Shown here in pieces: positions 24,055-35,900 of a stretch of 64,000 nt of DNA. The notes below the pieces were generated by a model. The model was not told where the DNA came from. It did not search any database and was given only the letters and a program-made list of their open reading frames with translations. How positions within the stretch are numbered: the first letter of the stretch is position 1; each line of letters opens with the position of its first letter. This DNA comes from Amborella trichopoda (lineage: Eukaryota > Streptophyta > Magnoliopsida > Amborellales > Amborellaceae): contig NW_006496932.1 in the NCBI RefSeq assembly GCF_000471905.2, positions 1,720,590-1,784,589 on the forward strand, read 5' to 3'. The position numbers and the translations under genes are program-made.

Positions 24055-24431
24055 TATTCTCAAAAACTTTGGCTATAGAATTGAGTGAATTATGGGGTTT
24101 TCTGGGTAATGCTCATGCCTGGCGATTCAAACAGACTGCTTTTCAACTTTAGAGAGAGAGAAAATTTGTGCAAGACTTGACAACGATGGTCTTCGTCAAA
24201 GTCATTTTGAATTTAATTTCTTGACATGTGAGTTCAATCTCTCTCTCTGAATTTTCCTCTGTAAAAAATATAGATATGATTTCAGCCACCATATGAGAGA
24301 GAGACGAAGGGCAACACTCTTTTTCTGCGTAGGCTCCCGTAATGGAAAGACTGCGACAGGCCTACGAGGCTCCGGTGTGAAAGGAGAAAGCATCCGGGCT
24401 GGGCCTGGGCCTGGGCCTCTGCCTGGGCCTT

Positions 24432-24885
24432 GGCCTGGGGTGGCAATGGGTTGCGTTCGGTTGCACCGGATCCGAATAGCAGTCAGGTCCAAAACTTGGA
24501 CCCTACCCGTACCCATCGGGTCTTGGGTCGACCTGTCGGATTTTGGGTATGGTCGAATCTATTGCCACCTTATGATTATGGGATTTTTTTTTTTTTTACT
24601 CTTTATTTATCGGGGTATATACGTAATGACTATGAGTTTTTTTTTTTTTTTGGCCAATAATACTATAAATATCGTCAATATTATGACAATATAAACACCT
24701 AGCGAGTATCTAAAGACACATTGATTATCATCGTATAGCCCTTGACTATGGGTAGGGGTTGGGTTCAGCTAAATCTGAACCAGACCCGAATGGTATTCGG
24801 GTCTAAAATTTTGACCCGTACCCTGACCAGAGGTTGGGTGTACCGATGGGGTCTTGGGTCTAGTCGGATCCATTGCCACCGTTGC
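24432..24885. repeat. GC-rich repeat block with GGTGGCAATGG inverted motifs
   Basis: GGTGGCAATGG near 24437 and its inverse CTATTGCCACC near 24561 bracket about 135 bp rich in GGTC/GACC motifs. A second inverse, CCATTGCCACC at about 24870, closes a further block beginning near 24750 with similar 'GACCCGAA..GGTATTCGGGTC' content. A (GGGCCT)n stretch lies at 24399-24435. Such 'TGGCAATGG' ends are typical of hAT-like plant MITEs. It lies in the SIP2 upstream region. Confidence 0.45.
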
Positions 24886-25012
24886 TATCGAGGCTTGGGG
24901 CAGGGCAGTAGACAATAGCGGCGAGTAAGTTCCTAGGGATCCTATCCCACGCACGGACCCGAAATAATATTCCGTTTGAATTTAGTTCAATGGGTTGAAA
25001 CAAAAAACGATA

Positions 25013-25195
25013 AAAAAAGTTGCGGTTAGCATGCGGCCAAACCCGCACATGTAAAAATACGGGCCTCTTAATAAATTTATTTTTGCCATAGAATTCAATC
25101 CTAATTTTTAGAAAATATATAATCTTTAACATGGAGAACATGAATATGGAAAAATAAAATAATTTTGAAAACTAAACGTAATAATTCTATGGAAA
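25013..25195 (+). repeat. Family B, copy 2 (partial)
   Basis: Matches the first two-thirds of the 27765-28080 unit ('GCATGCGGCCAAACCCGCAC', 'GGGCCTCTTAATAAAT', 'ACATGGAGAACATGAATATG'). It is cut off at about 25195, where a family A copy begins, so A probably inserted into B or they joined by deletion. Confidence 0.55.
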
Positions 25196-25510
25196 AAGTT
25201 TATATAGAGTCGAGGCTCTAAACAATCAAATTAGAGCACACCTCGAAAATAATTTCAATGCCTAAATGTCCTCAAATTGCATGGAGATGAGAAAAAAATG
25301 GATTTCAAGTTTTGGAAATAGCATATATTGTAATGTATTTTTGGATCGTCAATTTTCATGATTTTCATGGATATGCTCAATCTACATTATTTTTGAAGCT
25401 TTAAATTTTATAATTAGATATGAAAAGATATTTTAAGGCTTTCGCAAAGATTTTTGATATTGAAACCACATTTCTTGGCACTATTTGAAGGTGGACAATC
25501 ACTTTTTTTT
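25196..25510 (-). repeat. Family A, copy 3 (inverted)
   Basis: Begins 'GTTTATATAGAGTCGAGGCTC' 'TAAACAATCAAATTAGAGCA', then the complement of the shared core ('GGATTTCAAGTTTTGGAAATA', 'TCTACATTATTTTTGAAGCTT', 'TTAAGGCTTTCGCAAAGATTT'). Orientation is opposite to copy 1. Confidence 0.6.
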
Positions 25511-25639
25511 ATTATAGATCTACCACCGGACTTTCAATGAGTAATCTCAATATTCTATGCATTACTGAATAGTCTCATTTTTCAATTATTCAACCATTTC
25601 ATTTTACCAAGTTCAACGATAGTCATATTAGTCAATATT

Positions 25640-25760
25640 TAATCAGTCACATTTTTTTCATGAAATGAGTTAGATTGGTATATTTCTGGATATGGTAAAA
25701 TCATTATATTAGATGGAATAAGTACATTAAGTACCTTGTATCAGAATTATAGTTAGCAAG
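25640..25760 (+). repeat. Direct repeat, left copy (partner at 27612-27727)
   Basis: 'TCACATTTTTTTCATGAAAT' through 'ATTAGATGGAATAAGTACAT' 'TAAGTACCTTGT' is repeated with few changes at 27612-27727. The pair flanks about 1.86 kb. Confidence 0.6.
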
Positions 25761-26104
25761 TCGGGGACTATCAATAAATCTGTTCACCATAAAATCAGAA
25801 ACAAATGGTTTTATTTTAAAAAGTCGGATGAAAAAATCGAATAAAAAATACAGATCGGCAAAAATACTTCATATAAAGATATCGTTAATATATTGGATTA
25901 GGCTCAAAAAATCGGAGTAAAAAAATTGGATAAATTTATAATATTAGAAATTTTAAAATTCTAAAAAATAAAAATTATGTCAAAGCCATCAATAACTAAT
26001 TCATCTATAAAAACTTTACTAAACTAATATAATTAAGTCAATTGATGACTCTTATGCAATCATCTAATATTAAATACATAATTAACTAGTATATACCAAA
26101 AAAA

Positions 26105-26330
26105 TTTATACTATATAAATCTACCCCTTAAATACTTCAAGAAACATCATACCTACTTATTACGTACTAAAAACAAATATACTATATAAATTTATTCATT
26201 AACCCCTTAAATACTTTAAGAAACATCATACTTACTTATTACGTACTAAAAACAAATATACTATATAAATTTATTCATTAAATATTTTAATATGGTGACA
26301 AATATACTATATAAATTTATTTATTAAATA
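26105..26330 (+). repeat. Tandem repeat, ~85-bp unit
   Basis: The unit 'CCCCTTAAATACTT..AAGAAACATCATAC.TACTTATTACGTACTAAAAACAAATATACTA' occurs twice in near-identical form, from about 26125 and 26210. Partial 'CAAATATACTATATAAATTT' repeats follow near 26300. Simple array expansion in AT-rich DNA. Confidence 0.65.
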
Positions 26331-26469
26331 TTTAAATATCACACTTTTTTGGTACGTATAAAAAAAATTAACGACTTTTGTTTTTAACTATAGTATGGTG
26401 ACTATGGTCACTCCATAACTATAGTTAAAGTTTTATGAATTTCTTCAATTGAAAAAGACGCAGGTAAAA

Positions 26470-26840
26470 ATTTGGGTTTCTTGGTGTTTACGGTTTAGAG
26501 AGAAGGAAGAGAGAGAAGAAGGTTACGGTTTAGAGAGAGAAGGAGGAAGAAGGAAGAGAAAAAAATAGGGCTGGGCTCATAGCCATCAGGGTTTATAGAG
26601 AGAGGAGAAGAAGGAAGAGGTTATGGGCTTCACAAACCCTAATTGAAGAGGCCTTAGCTGATTTTTAGAAAGAGAAAAGGAAGATGGGATGCTAATTTGA
26701 GATAGTTTGAAGAGGGCCTTCCTCTCTGATTTGGAGTTTGGGATGTTGTTTGAGAGAAAGCCCTTGTCAAGAGGCCTTAATTGATTTTTAGAGAGAGAGA
26801 AAAGGAAGAGGGTTTTCTATTTCCTTGGGGAAACAGCAAG
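26470..26840. other. Purine-rich stretch with repeated GGTTTAGAGAGA
   Basis: 'TTACGGTTTAGAGAGA' occurs near 26486 and 26523, and GAGAGAAGAAGG-type runs recur to 26840. No open frame of note. It could be a decayed transcribed leader inside a mobile element, since direct repeats flank the region, but this is a guess. Confidence 0.35.
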
Positions 26841-27384
26841 CAGAGCTGAAGATTAGGTTTGGGGAACTAATCCTATATGTACAATTGCTTGCTCCTGTAA
26901 GTTTACAATTTACACTATATTGTTTATCTTTATTATCACATAATCAAAAGCAAAATATTGATTACTTGGTCCTGTAGTCACACTCTCTGCTTCTCATTCA
27001 TCAGTAAAATACTATGTTTTGAGCTCTAATTTGTGCCATAAACAATATTTTCATAAAAACAATGATCACAAATAATCACAGAAATCTGCATGTATGTGAT
27101 TTTTTTTACACAATGATTTACTTTACAAAATGATTTGCTATAAACAGTATTTCATTTACACAATGATTTTCCATAATAACACTGAAATCTGCATCTATTT
27201 CTTTAAGTTTTTTTAAAAAAGGAAAGAAATTCATACCTTCAATCTGCAAGTGTGGCTTTGAAGAACATAGTGGGAATAAAAATTTCTATTTTAGGTTTTT
27301 TTTTTGAAATAATATTTTTTTTTCAAAAGCATGAAAGTAGCAATAGCTGCAATACACAAAACAGGAAAAAAAATTATCTTTCAA

Positions 27385-27575
27385 AAAAACATTATAGGTA
27401 AAAAAAGATGCGTTTTTTTGGCCGGATTTAAATCGTATTATGAAAAAGCGTGTTTTAAACGTTTTTATGACAACACGACTTTTTCCCGACCTTTTAAAAA
27501 AGTCGCCATTTAAAACTGTTTCCATAAAAACGGCTATTAAATGGCGATTTACTGACTATGGTTTCGATGCAACAA
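27385..27575. repeat. CACTA-like subterminal repeat region
   Basis: Short motifs of the type GGCGACTTTTTT, GTTTTTATG and AAACGGC recur in both orientations ('CGTTTTTATGACAACACGAC', 'AAAAAAGTCGCCATTTAAAA', 'CCATAAAAACGGCTATTAAATGGCGA'-like in pieces). Clustered inverted motifs of this style are usual near CACTA element ends, but no CACTA terminus or 3-bp duplication was found. Confidence 0.3.
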
Positions 27576-27611
27576 CAAGAGGTTATTTGTATCAAGTAGT
27601 TTTGTTGGTCG

Positions 27612-27727
27612 GGAAATCGGTCACATTTTATTCATGATATGAGTTGGATTGGTATAATTCTGGATACGGCAAAATCATTCTATTAGATCGAATAAGTACA
27701 TTAAGTACCTTGTGTCAAAATTGAGAA
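27612..27727 (+). repeat. Direct repeat, right copy (partner at 25640-25760)
   Basis: 'TCACATTTTATTCATGATAT' through 'ATTAGATCGAATAAGTACAT' 'TAAGTACCTTGT'; see the left copy. The orientation is the same, as for LTRs or a segmental duplication. Confidence 0.6.
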
Positions 27728-27764
27728 CATTTAGACTGTTAGTTTCAATTGTTTTTAGATGGAC

Positions 27765-28418
27765 AACCTATTTGCATCCGTCTGTGACCGGTTTCTATGC
27801 GGCCAAGCCTGCATATGTGAAATGCTGGCCTCTTAATAAATCTATTTTTGAGAAAGATTTTAAGATTTAATTTTTAAGGATATGTAATCTCTAACATGGA
27901 GATCATGAATATGAAAAAATAAATAAGTTTTAAAAACTAGAAATAATAATTCTAATAACAAAACATTTGGACAGTTAGTTTCCATTGTTTCTAGATGAAA
28001 CACCTACTTGCATCCATCTTTAAGATGAATGCTGACCGCATATGTAGAAATGCAGTTCAGCCCGCATGAAACAATTTTCCAAAAATCAAACCAGAAGGGG
28101 CTCTCTCACTCCGATCCGATTTCTATGCGGCCAAGCCCGTGTATGTAGAAATGCGGGCCTCTTAATAAATCTATTTTTGAGATGGATTTTAAGACTTAAT
28201 TTTTAAGGACATGTAATCTCTTACATTGAGATCATGAATATGAATAAATAAATAAATTTAAAACTAAAAATAATCAATCTAGTAAGAAAATATTTTGACC
28301 ATTAGTTTCTATTGTTTTAGATGAAACACCTACTTCCATCCATCTTTAAAATGGATGATTTACACTATCTAGACCGCATATGTAGAAATGAGGTCCTGCC
28401 TGCATGAAACAATTTTCC
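27765..28418 (+). repeat. Tandem pair of family B units
   Basis: Two units in direct orientation end identically with GCATGAAACAATTTTCC at 28080 and 28418, a period of about 338 bp. Both contain 'TTTCTATGCGGCCAAGCC', 'CTCTTAATAAATCTATTTTT', 'GAGATCATGAATATGAA' and 'GATGAAACACCTACTT'. The second unit ends right at the CT-rich leader of the LYR gene. Confidence 0.7.
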
Positions 28419-30999
28419 CTCTCACAAAACCCTCGCCTCTCACTCTCAATATCGTCTTCTCTCACAAATCCTCCCTCGCTATTCTCTGTGTGTCCTCTCT
28501 CACTCTCACAGATCCACAAGCGAGGATCCATTTGCAAGCCTCATACAAAATACCTCATCTTTTTTCAAGTGAGGATCCATTTGCAATTTTTAATCTTTTT
28601 CAACAAGGTACCTTTTTTTTTTTCGCTGGTGTTTATTTTCTTTGTTTTTTTTTTTTTGCTAGTTTATCTTCAACACAGTGTAAAGATTCTTATTCAACAA
28701 GGTTATGGGTTTTATCTTATGATTTTCCGGGATTTTTCCTCTAGGCGGTGCTGATTTTTTTAATTACCAATGCAAATTTTTTTTTCTATGATTTCCCCAT
28801 GGAAAATTTTTGCTTTTTTATTTTAGCCTGATTTTATTGAGTATAGGAGCACAATTTGATCTCTAGAAAAATGTTGTAATGCTTTCTTTTTGTTGTATTT
28901 TTCTGTTTTTTTTCTCTTTTTGTTTCTTGCTGGTTTTTTGTGTAGTATGGAAGCACAATTTCCGCTTTATAGTACCCATGCGAAACCCTATTGCAGAGAG
29001 TAATTCCATTTTTAGTGAGAGAGAGAGAGAGCGACTCCCATTGTTTCTGCAATTTATGGAACAAAAGCTCAATCCAAGTCTGCCATTTTTTTGAAACTCC
29101 AAGGTCTGTTTTCTTCACCATAGCCATTGGTCAAAAGCTTTACAGGTCAATTTCATGTTCTTTTGGTTATGAATTTTATACCTTAAAACTTTCATTTTTG
29201 AAATTTTAGTGCAGTTGATTGTTTTCCGAAATATCAGTGAGGTCCTCATTTTCTTGCATAGAAAATTGTGGTAAACTAATTAGTTTACTGTCTTTCTATT
29301 TTTTGAGGGATTTCTTGTAATTATAGCCTTGATTTGATTTCTTTTATTTGAGGGATTTTAGAAAATTCATTAATTTTGAAGGTCGAAAATTTGATGAGTT
29401 TTGATGCGAAGGCCCCAGCAGAGAGTTTAAAATAGTCTAAATATTTGAAGTTTTAATTATTACGTTAAATTTCACTTTCAATATTTTCTTTTGATTGATA
29501 TCATGTACTTCAATAGAAAAAGTAATGAACTTGCATTTCAGATTAAGTTCACACTCTTCCCTGTTATTCGTGACTGATTGCTTTGACATTATGTTATGGG
29601 TATCGATGATTAGTGTTCGGAGAAAGTTCCATGCAGCTATCTTTTGGTCGCACTGATAAGGCCTCTGATAACAGTTGTTAGATATATTATTTGACATTGT
29701 AGGTTCCCTTTTGAATATTGTTAATAGCTTGCAACAGGAGGAAGTATATCTTTCATCCAGTATGTTCAGGTTCATTCTTGTTGTTCATGGGGGAGGTGTT
29801 GGGGCCCCATCCTATGTAGGTTACTTTGGTAATATTTGAAAAGGGATACTGAACTTAGTTGGCATGATTCTTTTAATAATGATGGTTGCCATTGTCGTTA
29901 GATGCCTGGAAACCGTTCTTTTCGTTTTAATGCATCTGGAGTCATGGCTTACACCTATATCATGCCTATTCAATTAATTGAACTAAACTTATGATCTAAA
30001 CCATCCAATTTTTTTTTAAAATAGTATAGATTGAATGTTTTAAACAATCATCTTAATTGGATAGACGTTGATATCAAATCATCTATATTGCAATAGAATG
30101 ATTAAAAGTAGGTATTAATCGATTCTGGGAGATAGTTTACCAAAAATTCCAGACATGTGAACCAAACATGGGGAAAAACAGGATTGGAAAATTCTTGCAC
30201 AGGGAACTGTTTACATATGAAAACTGTTTTACGTATGCAAATTGTTACACACATGAACCAAACGAGCTATGGCCTCATTGGGGTTATGGCCCTTAATAGA
30301 GTAGAATGGCGGACCAAAATTCGTGTAGCCAATCCCAATTAGTTGGAAAAGGCTTTGACGATGACGATTATGGTAGAACTCTGCTCTGTTACTAATGAAA
30401 GCAGAAAATCAGAGCCTAAGTTAAGCACCGATCAAGAAGCTCTAAGAGGGAATGTTGTTATACTGGGAATCGTAGAAGCCTAGAGTTTTGTTTTGAACTT
30501 CGAGAGAGAGAAGGAAGTCTTGAAAGTTCTGTGTATATATTTTTCTGTGTGAATCTTCTCTCTTATCCGCTCTGTGTAAAAGAGAAGTCTATTTTTCAGG
30601 TGCCTCAATGACCTGTTTAAAAATGATCCTCCAGAATAATAGGCTAATGCTTCTCTCTTTAACCACAAACTGTTGAAATCAAGTATTATCCGAAACTAAT
30701 TTAGAAAATTATTAATCTCTGCAATATATATTTGAACACTTATCTCTTAAATAAATATGTTACTCTTGCTGTCCTGGGATTCTTCCCCTAAGAATAGGTG
30801 TGCCAGCATGAGGCACCATGGTCACATGCCAACAAGTGGTTCATTTTATGTTGATGTGATGCTTTCACATGTATTTTGCGCATGCTTGAAGCTTGATTAT
30901 TCAGTTTTCCAGGACTTAGTATTATACTTTTGATGATTTCCTATTTCATTTTATTGATTTACAGTTTGGCTTTGGATTTTGTAGAAATTTATAGGACAT
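28419..30999 (+). promoter_or_regulatory. Putative promoter, 5' UTR and leader intron of the LYR gene
   Basis: A CT-rich leader-like stretch (28419-28606) ends in 'CAACAAG|GTACC', a plausible donor. Acceptor-like TTGATTTACAG at 30953-30963 precedes the coding exon by 36 bases. This would make a leader intron of about 2.36 kb, containing the RTE fragment at 30255. It is inferred from splice-like sequence only; exon structure needs transcripts. Confidence 0.4.
30255..30372 (+). mobile_element. RTE-type LINE 3' end
   Basis: The frame reads MALNRVEWRTKIRVANPN, the conserved C-terminus of plant RTE LINE polyproteins (..DR..WR..I..ADP). It is followed by 'AATTAGTTGGAAAAGGCTTT' and a GACGATGAC simple tail, as in other plant RTE 3' ends. 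Only the tail remains, in the LYR upstream region. Confidence 0.7.
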
Positions 31000-31899
31000 A
31001 TGGAAGCTCTCACAGCATATCGCCACTTGCTCAAAGCTATTGATAAACATATTGGGAAAGATGGCAATAAGAGACATTTTAGGGATTTTGTGGTTCAAGA
31101 GTTCAGAAAAAACTCTAAGATTTCGGATCCTACTGATATTCAACAGAAGATAAAACTGGCGAAGGATTACATGTTTCTCCTCACCAGTGTTCATCATCAT
31201 CAGGTAATGATCTAAGACTCTTTTAAGTTCTGCAATTTGCCAAAAAAAACATGTTCTTTTTCTGGGTAAATAAAAAAGTTTAAATTTGGCAAAGAATTAG
31301 ATACATATCTGTTATTTTTGTTGCTTTCCGGTCTTTGATTGTTACCTGATACTTTAACACATTTGTTTGACTCCGAGTTCTTATGCAAAAAGGAACACTA
31401 GCCCACTAGTAGATGGCCCCTAACTCCAATTTTTCGGCCCAAATTAGCTTTGAAGGCTGTTAATTTAGAGTTCACACTTAGAATCACCCAAGTTTCAAAA
31501 TCCTAGATTTCATTCCAGGCTTTCCCTCTAATTTGAGGTAACTGGGGTGGAAGCGGAATTTTCTTGCAAGAAATCTGCAAGCTAGAAAAGTGGTGTGCTC
31601 CTTGATCGTGGCTTCTTAGCCTCATTTGCAAAGATTGCTCAGATGTAACTTTTCACGCTAAACCTGTGATCTTCACAAATATATGTGCTTCTAATTCAGT
31701 GATTGTCAGCCTCATTTGTGGAATCTTCTTCTCTCATGATGTCCTAATATTGAACTGAGCCCTAAATTCTTAAATGGCTTTGTAGGATCTGCTGTTCTCT
31801 TACAATATCGCTGTGGATAGAGAAGGTGAAATGAAGAGGACCATAACAAAGTCAGCTGCTAGTGTCGGTCTTCAGCTTCCTGATGTCTATCAACCATGA
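31000..31899 (+). CDS. LYR motif-containing small protein (LYRM9 / At3g19508-like)
   Basis: Exons 31000-31203 and 31786-31899, joined in phase 0 at HHHQ|DLLFS, give 105 residues plus TGA. The N-terminus MEALTAYRHLLKAIDKH carries the LYR-family pattern, with Tyr-Arg followed by a leucine-rich helix (AYR in place of LYR). It is followed by basic helices with an invariant-style Phe (FRDFVVQEFRKNSK) and a lysine/isoleucine helix (DIQQKIKLAKDY). LYR proteins are three-helix mitochondrial adaptors that bind acyl-carrier protein and help deliver iron-sulfur clusters or assemble respiratory complexes; the partner of this subfamily is unknown to me. The C-terminal extension (EGEMKRTITKSAASVGLQLP) is plant-like. 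It is convergent with CRD1, 1.04 kb apart. Confidence 0.82.
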
Positions 31900-32942
31900 G
31901 AGTTTCTTTACTAAGGTCCTGGTTTTTGGCATAAATCTTTCTTTCAATGTCTTCTTGTTCATATAGAGCTGATGGTTGAGATTCGAACATTGCAGACGTA
32001 GAATTGGAAATCCATTGTTGATGCTTTTCCTTTCTAGAGAGAGCCAAAGCACATGGCTCTAGGGTGTTCTTGCCCAATTTCTAATGTACGAGAAAATAAT
32101 GAGGGTTCATTCCAGATCAATTTTGATAGTGGAGCCTTTGTTTCAGAGGAGTGATTAATTAAGGTGACCAACTGATGGTGTTTTCTTGGAGTAGTTACGC
32201 ATGCAAGCCTCTTTCTTTTATGAGTAATAAAAAATTTTATTCGCCATTTTGGTCAATGTTATTTTTCTAGCCAGTGAACAAAGTGGCCAAAACCTCATCT
32301 TTAAGGGCAGTAATTGTTTTATCGTATTTTTCTGCTCTTTCCACTGTCTCTCTGTATTTTTCTACTCATTTGGTTCCCTATGTCTCTCTGTGAGTACTTG
32401 CATATGGGTGTTTGTTTGCGTGCATGGCTCTGTGGTCTTTAGCTCTGTGGTCTTTAGCGGCATCTTGACATTCTTAAATCTTTTATAAGTTCATAACTGT
32501 GTTGAAACTGCTCAAGTTCTTAGTCCATTATTTCTCCAGATATCAGCTTGCCTATGCACAAGCAATAAATGCCTCTTTATGGTCGATAATTTGTGCTAAT
32601 TCTTGAGGGGGGGCAAGGTGTATATGATATTTGAGCAGGGCTGCTATCAAATCATTATGCAGGGATATTTTTTTCATTTGTACTAGAAGTCAAGAATCAT
32701 GCTCTTTCAGTACATACAGTGATCAGCCAATCAACAAAGAGAGAACCATGCGACATCCCCGTTTCTCTCTCTATGTCATCAGAAAAACTCTTAAGCTGCG
32801 AACAGATTTACAACCCCACCAAAAACAGGAAGAAACACAAAACACTTGATACAAAAGAAAACTTCATAGCTGAAATGATACATACAGACACTGACTCTTA
32901 TATACGAGTTAATCTGGCTCAAATAATACCAAAACCGTGAAA
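31900..32942. other. Convergent intergenic spacer (LYR 3' flank / CRD1 3' flank)
   Basis: No gene recognised. ATGAGTAATAAAAAATTTTA at about 32219 is a plausible polyadenylation region for the LYR gene. CRD1 3' UTR sequence probably occupies 32700-32942. Confidence 0.45.
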
Positions 32943-35900
32943 TTAATACACGAGCTGAGGCTCAAACTCTGCAAAATCAACAGACCCGGACTCAATTGGG
33001 GGCATCAAGTAAGCAGCTAAAAGCTCAGAAGCCAGAGCTGCAATGAGAGGGACCCTCTGTATGTTCTTGACCAGGGCAGGAGCATCACTCTCACCCACTG
33101 CAAGAAGCTTTTGATTGATTTCCACCATTCTGTCGAGCTTCCTCTTGAACTCTGGGTTCTCAACATCGAGCACAGCTGGGAAAATCCTAGCAGTTGTGCG
33201 GTTTGTCTGCAAAGCCACAAGTTTGTGAAAGGTAATGACTATGTGTCGCTCTCTTTCTAGATATGGCAAGTTTGTAGGATTCTAGATTGAAGTTGGTGAA
33301 AGAGTATGGAGCATTTGTTGATTTGCTTTCCGGACATGGATGAGTTCCAACAATTTGTGCCGGAAGTTTATGAATGGGCATGGTTCATTAGCTCCTCTTG
33401 TCTCTCTAGGTATGGCTGTGGCCAACTCCAAATGTTTTTGCTGGAAGTTGGCAAATGGGTATGGTGGAGTTGCTGCTTTCATTCGCTTTACGTAGATTAG
33501 ATAATTTTGTCAGGGGTTTGCGACCAGGTATGGGTTGTTTCCATTTTCTATGATTCTTATCCGTGTATGTCTCCATGTTCAAGTAATTTTGGCTAGAATT
33601 TCGCAAATGAATATGGATCATTTCATGCTTTCTGTGTTCAAGTGTTTCTAGTGGCAAAACAAGTATGGGTCTTCTGAAGCCTTTAACCCAAAATTCTCTC
33701 TCTCTCTCACTGGTCTGGTGTGTGCTTGTGCGTGTGTTTATCTCGATTCTCTGGTTTGGTGTGTGCTTGTGCGTGTGATTACCTCGATGATAACATGCAT
33801 ATCAAACTCCTTGGTGTTAAGGCCAATGCCTTCATAGAAGGCAGTTCTCTGGCAGTCATTCAGGTACATTGTCACATACACCTGCACCACATATCGCCGG
33901 GAAAAAAAAAAAAAAATATTGTGAGAAAGATGTCATAAATGGAAGAGATTACAAGACTATAAAAGGAAACATAAAAAATGTGAAAACCCAAAAAAACAAA
34001 AAAATCAGAGAACAAAAAAGTGGGAAAGCTAACAGGAATTGTTCTGAGGACAGCAATTGTGTTTCAACCCTCTTTTTGTACTTGGTAATGAAAAAAACAA
34101 GGGTAATTTATCACCAATACCTTAGATTCAAACTATTTAACCCTAAGCTCATTTTCTTTATCTAAATTCAAATGGCTGTAATCAACTTTCAAAGAGTCCA
34201 TCAAAATCCACATCAAAAGGAGTTTTAAAACCTATGAATTTAAACCCAAAATGAAATGTTAAATAGTTTAACTTTTAAAAATGTTTTGATATTTTACCAA
34301 TTTATTCAAGGGTGCAGTTGGCATACGAATGCATCCGTAGAGGTAAGATGCACCTTCAAATTTTATCATGGTATATAATTTTGATGTAAAATGTTCTTAG
34401 GATTATCTCAAAATCTATTTTTATATCTAATTATAAAATTTTAAATTTTAAAAATGGTTAAAATCAAGTAGATCTATAAACATATGAAAATCTTGAAAAT
34501 GGATGGTGTAGATAATATGTTGTAAAATGTACAGACTTAAAAGTCTTTTTATTTTTTATAATCATACATCTCAATGTCGAGATGATCAATTAAAGGGTTT
34601 TTCAACATTAAAACTACCTTTTTCGATGGATTTTTTATGGGCATGCGTAGTTCTACATTATAAGGTAGCAACCTTAAATAAACTTTCTCCATTATTCAAT
34701 AAATAACTTAAAAACACCATCATTACAAAAGCCATACAAACTTGCACACCATACACATACTACCAATAAATAAGACACATACAAGAGAAAGAAGTAAAGA
34801 ATCAATGTGAAAGTGGAGTAGGAAAGAAGAAAAACTTACAGACAAGCAGAAGAAGCGAGACCAGAGCTTGGCCTTCCAGTCATTCAAGAACTGAGGCTGA
34901 GCCTTCATTAGAGCAGAGAAGAAGTCCCCATGCCTATTCTCATCTTGGCACCAATTCTCAAAGTACTTGAAAATTGGGTAAACTTGGTACTCTGGGTTTT
35001 CCTTGAGGTGCCTGTAAATTGTAATGTATCTCCAATACCCGATTTTCTCTGATAAATAAGTCGCGTAAAATATGAATTTTGGCTTGAAAAATGTGTATTT
35101 TCTCGCTTTCGTGAGGAATCCGAGGTCCAACGCCAGATTAAAATCAGATAACCCCTTGTTCAAGAACCTGCAAACAGTAATTCAACATTGTGATTTTTAT
35201 TTATTTTTTTTAATTCAGGGGAGTTTTTTTTTTTTGTTCTTTATTTTCTTAGCAATGAATTTGTGGGTAATTATTTTCACTTACCCTGCATGCCTTGCTT
35301 CGTCCCTTGACATCAGAGAGAAAATCTCAGCCACCACAGGGTTGGTTTTCTGTTGAATCAATTCTCATACGTAAATAGAAAAATATAAAAAATTTCCCCA
35401 AATAAAAAAATATTGAAAAATTTATCCCAAAAGAACCAAAATTTCCAAAAATCTTCCCAAAGAAAAAAAATGTAAAGTAAAAGATGGGTTTTTGCCGAAT
35501 TTTCTACCATATACAAGAGAAACGTCATACTTAATTATAGAGGAAGTTTATACAAGGTGTCAACCTCGAAGTGAGACACATTAAAAATTTATCTAAAAAA
35601 ATTATTTTGGTGCTGAAAAATCCTCTAATTGATCACCTTGACCTTGAGTTATATAGGTGTGAAAAAAAAACGAAAAAAAAAAGATTTAAGTCTTAAAAAT
35701 AATGCATTTGTAACTCATTACTAAACCATCCATTTTCAAGATTTTCAAAAATTTATAGATTTGCTCGATACACTATTTTTCAAAGTTTTAAGTTTATGAT
35801 AACATAACTCATCTTCCCGCAAGATTTAAAAGTATGTCTTATTTTGATTGTTTAAGGTGGAGGCCTTGTATACACGGCACCCACTTACTCATTCATGTAT

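Noticed and set aside
24202..24694. Overlapping Gly/Pro/Arg-rich frames on both strands
   Set aside because: Produced by the GGGCCT simple repeat and the GC-rich MITE block; no conserved motif.
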